Positions 35,109-47,720 of a stretch of 64,000 nucleotides of DNA are shown here, one piece after another (positions within the stretch are counted from its first letter, which is position 1; each line of letters opens with the position of its first letter). This DNA is from Iris pallida. Its lineage: Eukaryota > Streptophyta > Magnoliopsida > Asparagales > Iridaceae. Below the pieces are notes generated by a model. It did not search any database. It saw only the letters and a program-made list of their open reading frames with translations, and was not told where the DNA came from. A program made the translations under genes and the position numbers. The stretch lies in NCBI GenBank assembly GCA_029216955.1, contig JANAVB010004101.1, forward strand, positions 97,001 to 161,000, written 5' to 3'.

Positions 35109-36480
35109 TGTAACGCCCCAGTCCCAAAATACGTAGGACCAAATACGTAGACATGCCAGCTGTATACATACGAAATACATGGACCTCGTATGTATACATA
35201 AGCTGTAAATGTAGTAATCTAAGACAACTAAATCTCATCCACAAAGATAAATAATGATATAAATCAACTTTTGAGTTTGTCATGTACACAATAGTTGGGC
35301 GGAGACAAAGTCCACTACCAACCAAATTAAATAGAGAAAAATATATAAGAAAAGAATTTAGCAAGCGAGAGCAAGTGACGAATTCAAGAGTAATCATCAC
35401 GACGGAATAGAGTGCAAGCCATGGCCTTAGCTAGAGCACCTGCAAGAAATCACGAAAACACACACCTGGGGAAAAACCAGGTCCTCAGAGGGACGTAACA
35501 AGACACATAATATCATGCCGATAAACTGAATAAATAAGCTCAACAGAAAAGTATGCATGAGTAAAGGTTCCTATCCATTCTAGGTGATATGCACTTTGAG
35601 GACAACGTTCTACGCAAGGGCTGTAAGATCAGCAGAGTAATAAGAGAGGCAGTAAGTAGCGCTCATCCGAGACACTATCGCCCGGGGACCGAAAGTGATA
35701 CTCATATGAGTCACTCTCGGCCCCAAAAGTGTATAAAAAAATAAATGTAGCCCCTACGCTAATAATTGTCCCCTCCCCCCAAATGATACTATACATGCGT
35801 CGTCTCCACGACACTGTTTAATCCTTAATAACCGCCAAGTCTTCTACACAATCTATTGACAGTTATATCCTAACGCACGGCCTGTACGCACCGATGTATG
35901 GTCGGTACGCAAGTCCGAAGCTATATGCGACTCACCACTCACACACAATCCGTGGCACATCGTGACAGTTTATGAGATGCACATACGGTGGTCCCTTAAC
36001 TCTAAGCCAATTGTATAAAATATAATTATTTGTATCCATATAATATAAAAGAAACAACTAAAGAAAAGCATGCATGATATTGAGCAAGAAATTTAAACAG
36101 CAAAGGCAAGGTGTCTTGCCTGGGGTGTCGCCTGATGTGGTGCAATGTCCCGACAAGTCCAGTCTGTTTATTAGCCATGGTCGTTGCGAAAGAGTCCGTT
36201 CACGAGAAAGTAGGCAAGCATGAGTAATGAGGTAATAAAAGAGAATTTGCTAGGAGAAATACTCGTACCTATCTTTTTAGAAAAATATCCACATTTATTT
36301 GGAAACTAGATTTTGGTAGTAAACGGATTTTAATAAAAATATTTAAAAATCAAAATCATTCTAAGTTGTCAAAATAACTTCATAGCAAAAATATATCATT
36401 TTTACATAAAAATACTACAAATCATTTTTATACAATTAAAGTTTTGAAGATAATATTGTCACTAATAATACCCCTATACA

Positions 36481-36657
36481 AAAATATTAATAATACTAAT
36501 GTTAACATTAATAATGATAATAACCATGCTGATGATAATAATAATAATAAAAAATAATAAGATTAAGAATAATAATAATAATGGTGACAATAATAATAAT
36601 AATAACAACACTAATAATAATATTAATATTAAAATACTTTTAGAAATTTCGGTTTAC

Positions 36658-36693
<36 letters not shown>

Positions 36694-36860
36694 GTAATGA
36701 AAATCTTAACAATAATAGTGGAAGTAATAGTACTAGTGGTAATAGTAATACCTAATAATAATAATAAAGGTAATAATAATGATAGTAATAAATAATAATA
36801 TAATGATATTAACAGTATTTATAATAATATTAATAATAATAGTAATAGTAATAATACTAA
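36481..36860. repeat. AAT/ATA trinucleotide array in LARD 3' LTR
   Basis: Long runs of aataat and ataata broken by other triplets. Open frames here are Asn/Ile runs and not genes. Matching array in the right LTR at 47155-47550. Confidence 0.95.
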
Positions 36861-37031
36861 CCTACTCTTACTAATCAGCCTTATCCTAAATTTCGTAACC
36901 AAATTGAGAGAGAGAAAAGAACGGAGAAAGGAGAAAACGAGGGTCTCACCTGGGAAGGGAGGCGGAGGTCTCCGCGGCGGCGGCGCGGTGTCCGCGGGGA
37001 AGACGACGGCGAGCAGAGGCCCTGATGGCGG

Positions 37032-37787
37032 TCACGTGATCGGGAGGCTAGGGGCGGATGAAAGCTCGGAGCAGCCGCGGCGACTTAGGGCTTCGCCGAG
37101 GCGGCGGAGAAGAGTGAGATCGGCGGAGATGGCAGATCGGTGAGGAGGCGGCGGCGGTAGCTCCACCGCTCGAGAGGCGGAGGTGCGCTCGGGGTCGACG
37201 CCGGGCGCGGCGGATCTGAAGGGGGCGCCGGGATTTCGGGTGCGCGGGCGGCGCGGAAGCTCGCCACGGGCGGTGCGGGAGCTAGGCGGAGTCTGCTCCG
37301 GCGGGCTGGCCACCAGGAGATGCGGAGCTCGCCGGCGGCACTTTGAGGTTAGGGTTTCCTCCCTCCTTTCCTTTTCTGTGTTGTTTTTGGGATCGTCGGT
37401 GGTGACGGGAGTCGGAGATGGCGGTTGGGGTGGTGATGCTGGTGGTTGATGGTTGTGGGAACAGGAGTCGGCCAATGGTGGCGACTGTTTCGAAATTTTT
37501 GTTGACGGAGATGGTGGAGACGGGGATGCTGTCAGGGCAGCGGTGGACAGGGAACGTGGAGGATGGGGGTGTTGGTGACGACGACGTGGTCGTGAAGTTG
37601 GGTAGCTGGCTGGAAATCGAATTTGGCAGTAGGCGTCGAGGCGGCGGAGGCAAGGAGTTATTGGCACGGTGGTGGTTGTGCTGGTGGGAGTTACGTCCTG
37701 CTCGTCATGGGGTCCAGATTGTGTCCGGCATGTCGGACACGAAAGAGATGTACTTGTATTGGTAATCTGGATATAGTGGAATGACAC
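37032..37787 (-). other. 251-codon open frame in GC-rich part of LARD LTR (copy 1)
   Basis: Proline-, serine- and arginine-rich frame starting MSFHYIQITNTSTSLSC. It lies about 130 bp downstream of the LTR TATA position, so it would be in the R/U5 leader. The right LTR copy (47721-48476) keeps the same start, stop and length despite substitutions. No domain recognised. It may be only a GC-rich leader. Confidence 0.35.
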
Positions 37788-38613
37788 CCGGGGTCGGACC
37801 CGAGGCCATCACGGCTGACACGGATAAATTTTAGACACCGACACGACGCACGACACTTTGTGGAGAAAATTTTGGAGAATTTTTGTCGATGACAACTAAT
37901 AGGGAGGAGTACCTGCCTATTTAAGGATGTGGGAATTCTCCTTTGGATAGGATTGTGGGGGTTTTAAATCCCCATTAGATAAATCGGAATTTAATTTAAA
38001 ATCAAAATCCAAATCAAAATACAAATTCAATTTGACTCAAATTTAATTCTGTTAGTTTAAAAAAATCAAATCAATATCAATTATGGATATTACTCTATTT
38101 ATTTAAATCATTCCATAAAATTTAATCGAGATTTAAAATGGCCAAAATATTTTCCAAATATATTTTTCAAGAATACCAATAAATATAATTTTGAAAATAA
38201 TAAAATAATAAATATTTTTAAATAACTTTTCGAATAATAAAATATCAATATTAAATAATTTCGAAAATATATATTTAAGTAATAATAGGATGTATTTCCA
38301 AATTACATTTTTACTAATTTGGATAAAACATATTTCGAAAGTAATCATAAATTCAAATCTTTAAATACCTTCTTGCTAAATTATTTTTAATAAAAATAAT
38401 TATTTATATATTATTTTGAAACCACCATTGATAATAAAATCAAAAATTATTTTTCTAAAAATATGTTACTCGCACATATTCACTCTTGACGAGAAAATAC
38501 GAAAATCGTAAATTCGCGCACGACGTACAATACAACTACGCGACGTAAAATACAAAAATTTTAAATCAGTACCAAAAATAATAAAAATACAGTAGAAATT
38601 TAGGGGTTTTACA

Positions 38614-38635
38614 TCCTACCCAACTTAAAAGAATT
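38614..38635 (-). promoter_or_regulatory. LARD polypurine tract
   Basis: Minus strand AAGTTGGGTAGGA directly before the LTR start TGTAAAACCCC. Confidence 0.8.
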
Positions 38636-41090
38636 TCGTCCTCGAAATTAAGAATTTGTAGGGGGGTGAGAAGACATAAGGGTGTATCGGTGGGGAACAA
38701 TCAATTATAAGGCTCAACAAAATCATGTCGCAGGAAGTTGCGATTTAGATCATAGAAAAATAATACAAGTATGGTCGTGGGTAGTGAATGAGGGTCATAG
38801 TAGGGCCAAGAAGAAGGACGAGTAGTTTAGAACGAAGGTATAGCAACATCGAGTGAGAATGGTCCTAGCCGATAGGTAGGCTGGAGGAAGTTCTAGTATA
38901 ACGCTTTCGTCGTCCTAAATAGGTGAAGGCGAAAGAATATAGGAGTTCGAAGGAGGCGTTTATCGAATACGAATACGTGATTCAAAGACGATTGAATAAT
39001 TTCAAAAGAATTGTCAAGGCAGTCGCGGATGAGATTCTAGGGCCAAGTTAACTACGTCTCCATCCACGTTGAGCAATATACAAAAGGCGAACCAAGGGCA
39101 CTATGGTTGATCAGACCATCATGCACCGGTTCTGACTTGACAGTATGTTAGTGGGAGCGACCCAATAAGATACGTCATGATCAAGCTTTGATAAGAAAAT
39201 AAGCTTGCAAAATTTATGCTAAGTTGGCATTAAAAATAGTCAAAGTATAAGTAAGGAACCATGATAAAGGAGAATTAAATAGTCCTATTCTTTGAAATCA
39301 AGTCTTGTCCAAGTCCTTGGTTGGCTAGACGGGTTAGGTCCTCTAGATTCTAGGATAAGCTTGCTAATATAGGTCATTAGGTCAAAAGGGGTTGCTAGTT
39401 CATAAGGTATTCTACCCAACTTAAAGAATTAAACTAATGGTGTGATAGGTCCAGCAATTAAGAATAAATGTAAGGTGAAGCATGTAAGGAATTAAGTAGG
39501 ACAAAATTGTATATTGGGTCGAAAGAATGGAGTCGAGGTCGAGTCTCATCTCAAATTTAAAAAGTATATTGGTTTCACGGTAGGGATTTGAGTCCAGTCA
39601 TTTTGACCCGAAAGTTGCAATATAAAATTATAGTACAAGGAGACGTGTTTTAGTGGCACGTGATATACCTACATGAAGGTGGGCTCGTGTAGGTCTTGCT
39701 TGTGGAATTTGTGGGAAGAAAACGTCTAGTGTTGTGCTCTAAATATCCCAGTCACGATAAAGGACACACAAAAGAATTTAAATAGAAAGTGGGAGTTCAT
39801 GAGATAATAATTAATGCACCAAACAAATGACCGAGCTAAAGCATGAAATAAAGATAACTTAGATTCTAACAAATCAAGGTAAAATAAATTAGGAGTACCA
39901 TTTCTAGAGATATGACAGCCACTTGATGGGGTATGATCAAGGAACAATCCAATTATTTCTCAAATTTCAAATGGTTAGAAAGTCACGGTAAATCTAGATT
40001 TGAGGAAATGTCGAGGGAGTCAAGATTAGAATATAACCATATGATCTTGAAGATGACTAACAACACTGTATGTACACTACTATTATGGTCGTGAGGGATA
40101 TGGTAATTAGTATGGAATACTCCTAACTCATTAGAATTATCTTAGTGGTAATAAAGATTTTAACTGGAGTTTCCTCCAAAAGTCTCTTGATAAAAAAATA
40201 TAATAAAAAAAACAATAACCCACCCAAATTTTGCATTTACTCTAAGCTGCCCAATTAGATTATGGCTAACAATATCATTTCCTTTAATAATCTCAAAGTA
40301 AACTTTTACTATGTTACTACTAACTTTTTCCCAAAACTTAACGTTCAATCCAACTATTGAAATCAAGAATTCATAATTCACAAATCCATAAAATCTCATA
40401 ATCAACAAAAAAAATTTAAATTTTTTTTTCAATTAACTACAAAAAAAGTCTAGCAAGAAAAACATTCTCAAAATTGAAGTTCAATATCCTAATGCACTTA
40501 TCAACCCTAATCCAACAATAAATTTTTTTTTTTTTTGCTAATTTAGTGATAATCTCAATCAAAACCTTTTTACTCAAAATCTAATTAGATTTGTAAATCA
40601 TAAATCACATGCCACAATTTAAAATTTTAAAAATCTTCCACAAAAATTATTTTTTTATATCTTCCGAAATATTTTAAACCAAAATTTTAAAAAATCACTG
40701 CTTCCAGTTAACATTTGAAATTTAAGAAACATACTAATCGTAAGTTGTACGAGAATAATTTCTACTGCTACATTAAAATCCAAGATTATTTTCAAACCAA
40801 ATTTATAACTGTTCAAAAGCGTATAACTATAACTCAATAAATCATAAATATTCCAACTTGAATTTGAAATCAGTTTTATATTTGCTTAAAGACGTATAGC
40901 TATAATCCAATAGATCATAATATCAAAATTTGAAAATCAAAAACAATTTCTTAAATCAATTGTGTATAGATTCTAACTATTTTTCTGCAGCATAAAAAAT
41001 AAAATCCTATCAATCCTCTTATGATCACTACTAAGAAATCTCAAGATTTCAACTTCCTTAGATATCCTATTTTACAAATTACTAATAAGT
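38636..41090. other. LARD interior, left part
   Basis: AT-rich, no coding frame of note and no recognisable gag or pol remnant. The first bases (agaatttcgtcctcgaaatt) match the region beside the E1 and E3 3' LTRs, a shared chromovirus terminal sequence. Confidence 0.7.
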
Positions 41091-41093
41091 AAA

Positions 41094-41400
41094 CACTACA
41101 AGAAAAATGGCCTTTCTTGACGGTCAATTTATTGACGTATGGTCAAAACCGTCAAGGAAAGCAGTTATCTTGACGGTTTTAGACATACGTCAACAAAACA
41201 CCCATTTTTCTGTTATATATTAAAATTTGACCATATTACTTGACGGTTTTATACAAAGCGTCAAGAAAACCCATTGCATTACTTGACGGTTTGCTGATAA
41301 CCGTCAAGTAATGCATGTGCAAAAAAAAAGGCGCGCACATTTCAGATGCCATTTTCGTAATTTTTTCAAAAAAAAAATTTTCTTGACGGTTTTAACAAAA
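41094..41400. repeat. CACTA 5' terminal and subterminal repeats
   Basis: TIR followed by about eight CTTGACGGT-type words in both directions up to 41395. Confidence 0.9.
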
Positions 41401-42265
41401 TTTGGGAATCGAGGGTTTCTTATATATTTCACATCCACATACTTCTTTTCCTCCTTCCCCCATCCCTCTCCCTCTCGAGCTCCCCCTCCGGTGGAAGTCT
41501 TCCCCCGGCCGGCGAACCCCGACCGGCGACCGAGCCTGTAAGTCTCCCCCTCTCCTCCGCCCTCTTCCCTAGCTTCTTTTCCGACCATCTCGTCAGCCAC
41601 CCCGACTTCCACAGCCCTCCCGACCGTGCCCTAACCCTGTTCTCCGGCAATCCGCCGTCTCCCCTCTCATCCCCGCAGCCGACTTCAAGCGTTCCCTCTT
41701 CCCCCTTCCTTTCCGACCCCGATTTTCTCCACAGCCCTAAACCCCTCTCCCATGTTCTTCATCCCGACCCCCCCGGAAACCCTAGCTCCGGCGAGCTCTT
41801 CGGCTCAGTCCCGACCCGTCGGCTTTTCCCGTGCTTCCCCGCAGAGCCGACCTTGCTGCCCGTGCTTCCCGTGGACGCTTCCCGTTCCGTGCGTGCTTCC
41901 CGTAGCCGACCCGATGATCGCAGCCGCGACACGGCGAGGCGACGTCCGTGTCCGCACATGTAGCACGAGTCCGAGGCGTCCCTTCGGATTCCGACTTGCC
42001 CTTCGGTATATTTCTGAAACTCTTGGGTTGGTTTTGCTATTTCATATATGCGTGTCGATGATGATTGGTCTGTGTCTCCTACAATTAGGAGACACACGTT
42101 CTGATGCTATCGTTTGGGTTCTGCAAATTGGTTGGAACGATCCTCATATCCATGTATTTTCTGGAATAGAGTTTTATAGTGCTTGTGAGAACGTTCTCAG
42201 CTTGTTATCATTTGTGATTCATTTTCTTTGGGGAAGTAGGATAAGAAATTTTAATATAATATAAG
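41401..42265 (+). other. Captured 5' exon-like GC-rich region in CACTA
   Basis: CT-rich leader-like sequence followed by a GC-rich stretch with an ATG at 41752 and a 170-codon frame. A possible donor GTATATTTC follows CCCTTCG at about 42005, after which the sequence becomes AT-rich like an intron. The product is not recognised. Base composition differs sharply from the rest of the element, which fits capture of a gene's first exon. Confidence 0.4.
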
Positions 42266-42500
42266 TTTTATGAATCAGTGAAATGTAATAGAACTATACG
42301 TTAGCTAGGATTTTTTTTAGAAAAGTCAATGTTTTGAGAATAAATTGGGGAATCACACACCTAAAGAAACACAAGTAGGGTTGAAAAATATCAGCAAGTT
42401 GGAGGGCCATATGATTTTGCCTTTTTAGACTCTTGTTCCATTTGTAGTCAACAAAAGTATGTGTTGTTCTTGTACTAATGCTAGATGAGTAATTTTCAAG

Positions 42501-42732
42501 GAACTGCAAGAGAACAATTTAGAAGGAACCCACTTTACTGATATGTGCCAACTGACAAGGCTATGGTTTTTGTGAGTTCCATGATTCCTTTCAATGTGGT
42601 GACTTACATGTGTATTTACCTTCATTGCTTGTTCCTTACCAACTTTGTTTCTTCAGTTATATGAGAAACAATATCTTAACAGGAAACATACTTGACAACA
42701 TTGGAAACTGTACCAAGTATTTAGATGAGCTT
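42501..42732 (+). pseudogene. Captured ERECTA-like LRR kinase exons
   Basis: Exon A (42501-42571) follows an AG and reads ENNLEG then FTDMCQLTRLWF. It ends at GTGAGT. An 85 bp intron ends TTTCTTCAG at 42656. Exon B (from 42657) continues in phase with MRNNILTGNILDNIGNCT and stops soon after. ERECTA-family kinases have one LRR per 72 bp exon with DMCQLTGLWYF at an exon end and NNLTG...IGNCT at the next start. Exon A is 71 bp. So two neighbouring LRR exons with their intron were taken from a host gene. The rest of the kinase is absent. Confidence 0.75.
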
Positions 42733-42915
42733 TAATTCATATTGATCTTGTTTTAGTTAAACAACTAACTATTATCTATGTCAATAGAAGCAACAACATA
42801 CCCTTGAAATATTATGTGCATATTCTAGAACTGTTTGGTTTGTTTCATGAGTGAAGGTAACAACAAAAAATTCTTAAAAATAAGCCCTTGGGTAGGACAT
42901 AAATATTGTATATAG

Positions 42916-43143
42916 GCATTCCTCGATAAAATTAAGAAACAATTGGCTCCAAGTACTCGTTATGCATATGAAGTAGGACATAATAGAGATGCAAGGTTAG
43001 GCCTTAGGTGCAAGGTCAGCCTTGACATTCTAAATGGTCGAGACATCAGTCTTGAAGGACTTGGCGAGGATAACATCATTGATGCCTTTAGCAAAGACAA
43101 CTCCATAAACTTGAAACAACTATACATCAGCTATCCCATATAA
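42916..43143 (+). pseudogene. Captured coding-like exon, unrecognised
   Basis: After TATATAG the plus strand is open for 76 codons, from AFLDKIKKQLAPSTRYAYEV through LGLRCKVSLDILNGRDISLEGLGEDN to a stop at 43141. Codon use and residue pattern look like a real protein, but I cannot name the family. It may come from a third host gene. Confidence 0.45.
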
Positions 43144-43876
43144 AGGATTCTCTATTTGGCTCGATAAACTATTTTCTGTTCATCATAATTTTAGATTTCA
43201 AACAACTTTATAGTTATAGTTTCATAATCCACATATAGTACTCATACTACACACATCATGAGATTGTTTGATGTATTTTTAAACTTACATAGTGCTTTAT
43301 TATGTGTTTTCCCACATAATTAATGTCCTGTAGGAGGATACTACCAATACCACCCAATTTGTATTGTTCTTTCTATTAGTTAATATTTTATTCAGACACA
43401 TTTCTAAACTAGGAAGTTGTTTATTGTCTTTCACGTAGCAATTTTAAGGGCTCCATTTGCATCTTAATTGGAATCTATTCATTTTCCCTTTCTTCTTACA
43501 TATGCCAACTAGAGTTATATGATTGGTACTTGAAATTTGTTGCAAGATTTATGTGCAGGGTGCATTGGGCCATCAGACCATCACCTTACCTTTTGCTTTC
43601 TTCTAATGATGTGATAAATATACTTCCCCACGAACTTGCTAGTTTTCTTGATATGTCCATAAGACTAGATGCAATATTTCATTTATGAAAATATTGAACT
43701 AGAACTACATAGTTTTATAATGTTACAGGTGGATGTGGCAATGAAGCTATCTAAAATGGAAGAATTCATAGGTGGATCTTCATTAATCTTTACCAATATT
43801 AGAGAATCCTCTAATATGTATCTGGTTAGCCTAATGCTTCGATAATACATAAATCTTTATCAATTATGTCACACAG

Positions 43877-44020
43877 GCTGTTGGGCTTGAAGGCGATCTG
43901 TGCAAGCAGGAGGATGTGGCAAGAAGTGTAGAAACAACCATCAAACATTTTCGTAAGCTAGATATTCATGTTAACGGAGCATCAGGCAATGGAGGATTTG
44001 TCACCTTGGCTTTCGAACAT
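43877..44020 (+). pseudogene. Captured 2,4-dienoyl-CoA reductase exon
   Basis: 144 bp bordered by CACACAG on the left and GTGAGTAT on the right, 48 codons with no stop. It reads GLEGDLCKQEDVARSVE then HFRKLDIHVNGASGN. This matches the part of plant peroxisomal 2,4-dienoyl-CoA reductase (a short-chain dehydrogenase, AT3G12800 type) that carries the LVNAAAGN motif. About 150 bp upstream (43724-43753) the plus strand reads VTGGCGNEAI, which may be a decayed glycine-rich cofactor site of the same gene. Confidence 0.78.
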
Positions 44021-45157
44021 GTGAGTATACTTTGTTGCATGTTGATATGGTATAACATCTATTATACTTTCTGGCTCAATTTACTTTTGAAGTACATCAG
44101 TATAATTCTCTCCACTATACTTCAGTCACGAAGCACTTGTTGAGTTGTCTTTTTGTGCAACATTAGTTGGTGGCTTATCCTCTAGAAAATAATATGTGGC
44201 TTTTTTCAAATTGCAAGCTGGTGACTAAGATGGGGAAGCCTACTGGCTAAGGCCTTTGGCGTGTTAGGGAGATGTCAAGGTTCAAGGCTGCAATAGTTTT
44301 TAGAAATTTCCCATAAAAATTAAAATAATGTAAAATGGGAAGTGACTCATAAAACTGAGTCCATTTGTGAAGCCAGTCATTTTTGGGGAACTAATTATGA
44401 TATTAGGGTCAATGGAATTACATCATGACCTATTGAAGGCACTCCTGGACTTATAAAACTTGACCCATTCTTCTTGGTCATGCATGCTACCTTTCATGCT
44501 TAATAAAATAATATACCGGTATCTATGTCATGGACAACTGAAGATTAAAGTTTCAACTCATCCTTACATGCTGATTTCATTCTCAAATATCCCTTTTTGC
44601 CAAATTGGAAAGCTTAGAGCACAAGAGAAATATTGAGCACTCTAATCTTAGTTATGTCATGTATGCATCCATGCATGTTAGTTTGCATTATGTATTGTAT
44701 ATGTTGAGTCATACATAAATTTTCTTTAAGCCCTTAGTATGTGATTCTTTGTTTGTTCTTGACAATAACCAGGTTGTTCTCCTTCGTCCACAATCCTGAG
44801 AAGACTCTTGAAGGAAATCAAGCTCATATTATCACCTTGAGGATCATCATCATAATTATGGTCATGCTTGTGATTCTTTGTACTCTTCTTCCTCCAATCT
44901 TGAGAAGAATTTTTGTATACTTTGTATATATCATTCTTGGATGTTTGTGATGTACAAACTTTGTATTTGTGATCAATAAAAAGATTGTGTATTATAATAT
45001 TATGTGTGTGTTGTAACTGGCATATATTGATATTATGTGTGTTTGGTAATTGGATTCTGGAATATATTGATATTATTGTAAACATGTTTATCTTGACGAT
45101 TGCAAAACGTCAAAAAAAATTCATTTCTTGACGGTTTTTAAACATCAAAAAATATTT

Positions 45158-45441
45158 TCCTTGACGGTTTTTTCCCGTCAAGAAAGACTTTTCTTGACGG
45201 TCATTACCCGTCATCTAGGCCCCCGTCAAGAAAAGTCGACACTTTTCTTGACGGTTTTTTGTTTGTTTTCTTGACGGTTTAAAACCGTCAAGACAAGCTT
45301 GTTTCTTGACGGTTTAAAACCGTCAAGAAAACAAATAAAAAACCGTCAAGAAAAGCGTCGACTTTTCTTGACGGGGGCCTAGATGACGGATCCAAAACCG
45401 TCAAGAAAAGTCTTTCTTGACGGGGAAAAACCGTCAAGAAA
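45158..45441. repeat. Long hairpin in CACTA 3' subterminal region
   Basis: Arms of about 135 bp (45158-45293 and 45301-45441) are near-perfect inverted copies with a loop of a few bases. Each arm holds a perfect 22 bp palindrome cttgacggtttaaaccgtcaag-type core (at about 45269-45292 and 45304-45327). Confidence 0.9.
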
Positions 45442-45463
45442 AGCCATTTTTCTTGTAGTGAAA

Positions 45464-45801
45464 TCACACCATTTTTTTTTCCTTTTTAATTCCGTTAGAG
45501 TCTTAAATGTATTCCTATTGCCAATGTAACCCTTCTAGCCATATGGTTGACCAATAAGTATATAGTAGTGTAGTCATCTTTCTAACTGTCACTAAGCACG
45601 AAAGATAAGAATTTACGGTAGGAGGAATTCAAGCAGGATGCAAATCAAGGAGGTCGAACGAGAGTTCAACATTTGAAGTCAAGAAAAGGGTGTCAAGTAA
45701 GTGGATGAGATTCTAGACTCTAAACCTATATTGCAGGCCCGTTCGGTACAATCATGTAACCGAAACAGCAAACTAGACCTGCATGGGCCACCACAAAAAC
45801 A
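45464..45801. other. LARD interior, right part, with primer-binding site
   Basis: Short non-coding leader. The primer-binding site is at 45776-45793: the plus strand reads GACCTGCATGGGCCACCA, a full match to the 3' end of plant tRNA-Ile (AAU) as I recall it, 8 bases from the LTR. Confidence 0.75.
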
Positions 45802-47154
45802 TGTAACGCCCCAGTCCCAAAATACGTTGGACCATATACGTAGACATGCCAGCTGTATACATACGAAATACATGGACCTCGTATGTATACATAAGCTGTA
45901 AATGTAGTAATCCAAGACAACTAAATCTCATCCACAAAGATAAATAATGATATAAATCGACTTTTGAGTTTGTCATGTACACAATAGTTGGGCGGAGACA
46001 AAGTCCACTACCAACAAAATTAAATAGAGAAAAATATATAAGAAAAGAATTTAGCAAGCGAGAGCAAGTGACGAATCCAAGAGTAATCATCACGACGGAA
46101 TAGAGTGCAAGCCATGGCCTTAGCTAGAGCACCTGCAAGAAATCACGAAAACACACACCTGGGAAAAAACCAGGTCCTCAGAGGGACGTAACAAGACACA
46201 TAATATCATGCCGATAAACTGAATAAATAAGCTCAACAGAAAAGTATGCATGAGTAAAGGTTCCTATCCATTCTAGGTGATATGCACTTTGAGGACAACA
46301 TTCTACGCAGGGGCTGTAAGATCAGCAGAGTAATAAGAGAGGCAGTAAGTAGCGCTCATCCGAGACACTATCGCCCGGGGACCGAAAGTGATACTCATAT
46401 GAGTCACTCTCGGCCCCAAAAGTGTGTAAAAAAATAAATGTAGCCCCTACGCTAATAATTGTCCCCTCCCCCCAAATGATACTATACATGCGTCGTCTCC
46501 ACGATACTGTTTAATCCTTAATAACTGCCAAGTCTTCTACACAATCTATTGACAGTTATATCCTAACGCACGGCCTGTACGCACCGATGTACGATCGGTA
46601 CGCAAGTCCGAAGCTATATGCGACTCACCACTCACACACAATCCGTGGCACATCGTGACAGTTTATGAGATGCACATACGGTGGTCCCTTAACTCTAAGC
46701 CAATTGTATAAAATATAATTATTTGTATCCATATAATATAAAAGAAACAACTAAAGAAAAGCATGCATGATATTGAGCAAGAAATTTAAACAACAAAGGC
46801 AAGGTATCTTGCCTGGGGTGTCGCCTGACGTGGTGCACTGTCCCGACAAGTCCAGTCTGTTTATTAGCCATGGTCGTTGCGAAAGAGTCCGTTCACGAGA
46901 AAGTAGGCAAGCATGAGTAATGAGGTAATAAAAGAGAATTTGCTAGGAGAAATACTCGTACCTATCTTTTTAGAAAAATATCCACATTTATTTGGAAACT
47001 AGATTTTGGTAGTAAACGGATTTTAATAAAAATATTTAAAAATCAAAATCATTCTAAGTTGTCAAAATAACTTCATAGCGAAAATATATCATTTTTACAT
47101 AAAAATACTACAAATCATTTTTATACAATTAAAGTTTTGAAGATAATATTGTCA

Positions 47155-47349
47155 CTAATAATACCCCTATACAAAAATATTAATAATACTAATGTTAACA
47201 TTAATAATGATAATAACCATGCTGATGATAATAATAATAAAAAAAATAATAAGATTAAGAATAATAATAATAATAGTGACAATAATAATAATAATAACAA
47301 CAATAATAATAATATTAATATTAAAATACTTTTAGAAATTTTGGTTTAC

Positions 47350-47382
<33 letters not shown>

Positions 47383-47550
47383 GTAATGAAAATCTTAACA
47401 ATAATAGTGGAAGTAAAAGTACTAGTGGTAATAGTAATACCTAATAATAATAATAAAGGTAATAATAATGATAGTAATAAATAATAATATAATGATATAA
47501 ACAGTATTTATAATAATATTAATAATAATAGTAATAGTAATAATACTAAC
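47155..47550. repeat. AAT/ATA trinucleotide array in LARD 5' LTR
   Basis: Counterpart of 36481-36860 with small length differences. Confidence 0.95.
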
Positions 47551-47720
47551 CTACCCTTACTAATCAGCCTTATCCAAAATTTCGTAACCAAATTGAGAGA
47601 GAGAAAAGAACGGAGAAAGGGGAAAACGAGGGTCTCACCTGGGAAGGGAGGCGGAGGTCTCCGCGGCGGCGGCACGGTGTCCGCGGGGAAGACGACGACG
47701 AGCAGAGGCCCTGATGGCGG

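Larger units (their letters stand above)
35109..38613 (-). repeat. LARD 3' LTR
   Basis: Contains an AT-rich trinucleotide array (36481-36860) and a GC-rich block (about 36920-37800) with a 251-codon minus-strand frame. The TATA equivalent at about 37916 has lost one base (TTAAATAGG) compared with the 5' LTR. Confidence 0.93.
41094..45460. mobile_element. Pack-CACTA transposon with captured gene exons
   Basis: Ends are CACTACAAGAAAAATGGC at 41094 and its inverted copy at 45443-45460. A 3 bp TSD (aaa) is at 41091-41093 and 45461-45463. Subterminal regions are packed with CTTGACGGT/ACCGTCAAG words, as usual for CACTA elements. No transposase frame is seen in 4367 bp, so it is non-autonomous. 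The middle holds at least two pieces of plant genes plus a further coding-like exon, each bordered by splice-like sites, which defines a gene-capturing (Pack) CACTA. Confidence 0.92.

Noticed and set aside
36499..36795. Open frames in the AAT/ATA arrays of the LARD LTRs
   Set aside because: Asn/Ile runs coded by a trinucleotide repeat; no protein character.
44726..45085. 119-codon minus-strand frame near the CACTA 3' end as a transposase remnant
   Set aside because: No transposase motif and low-complexity composition; no support.
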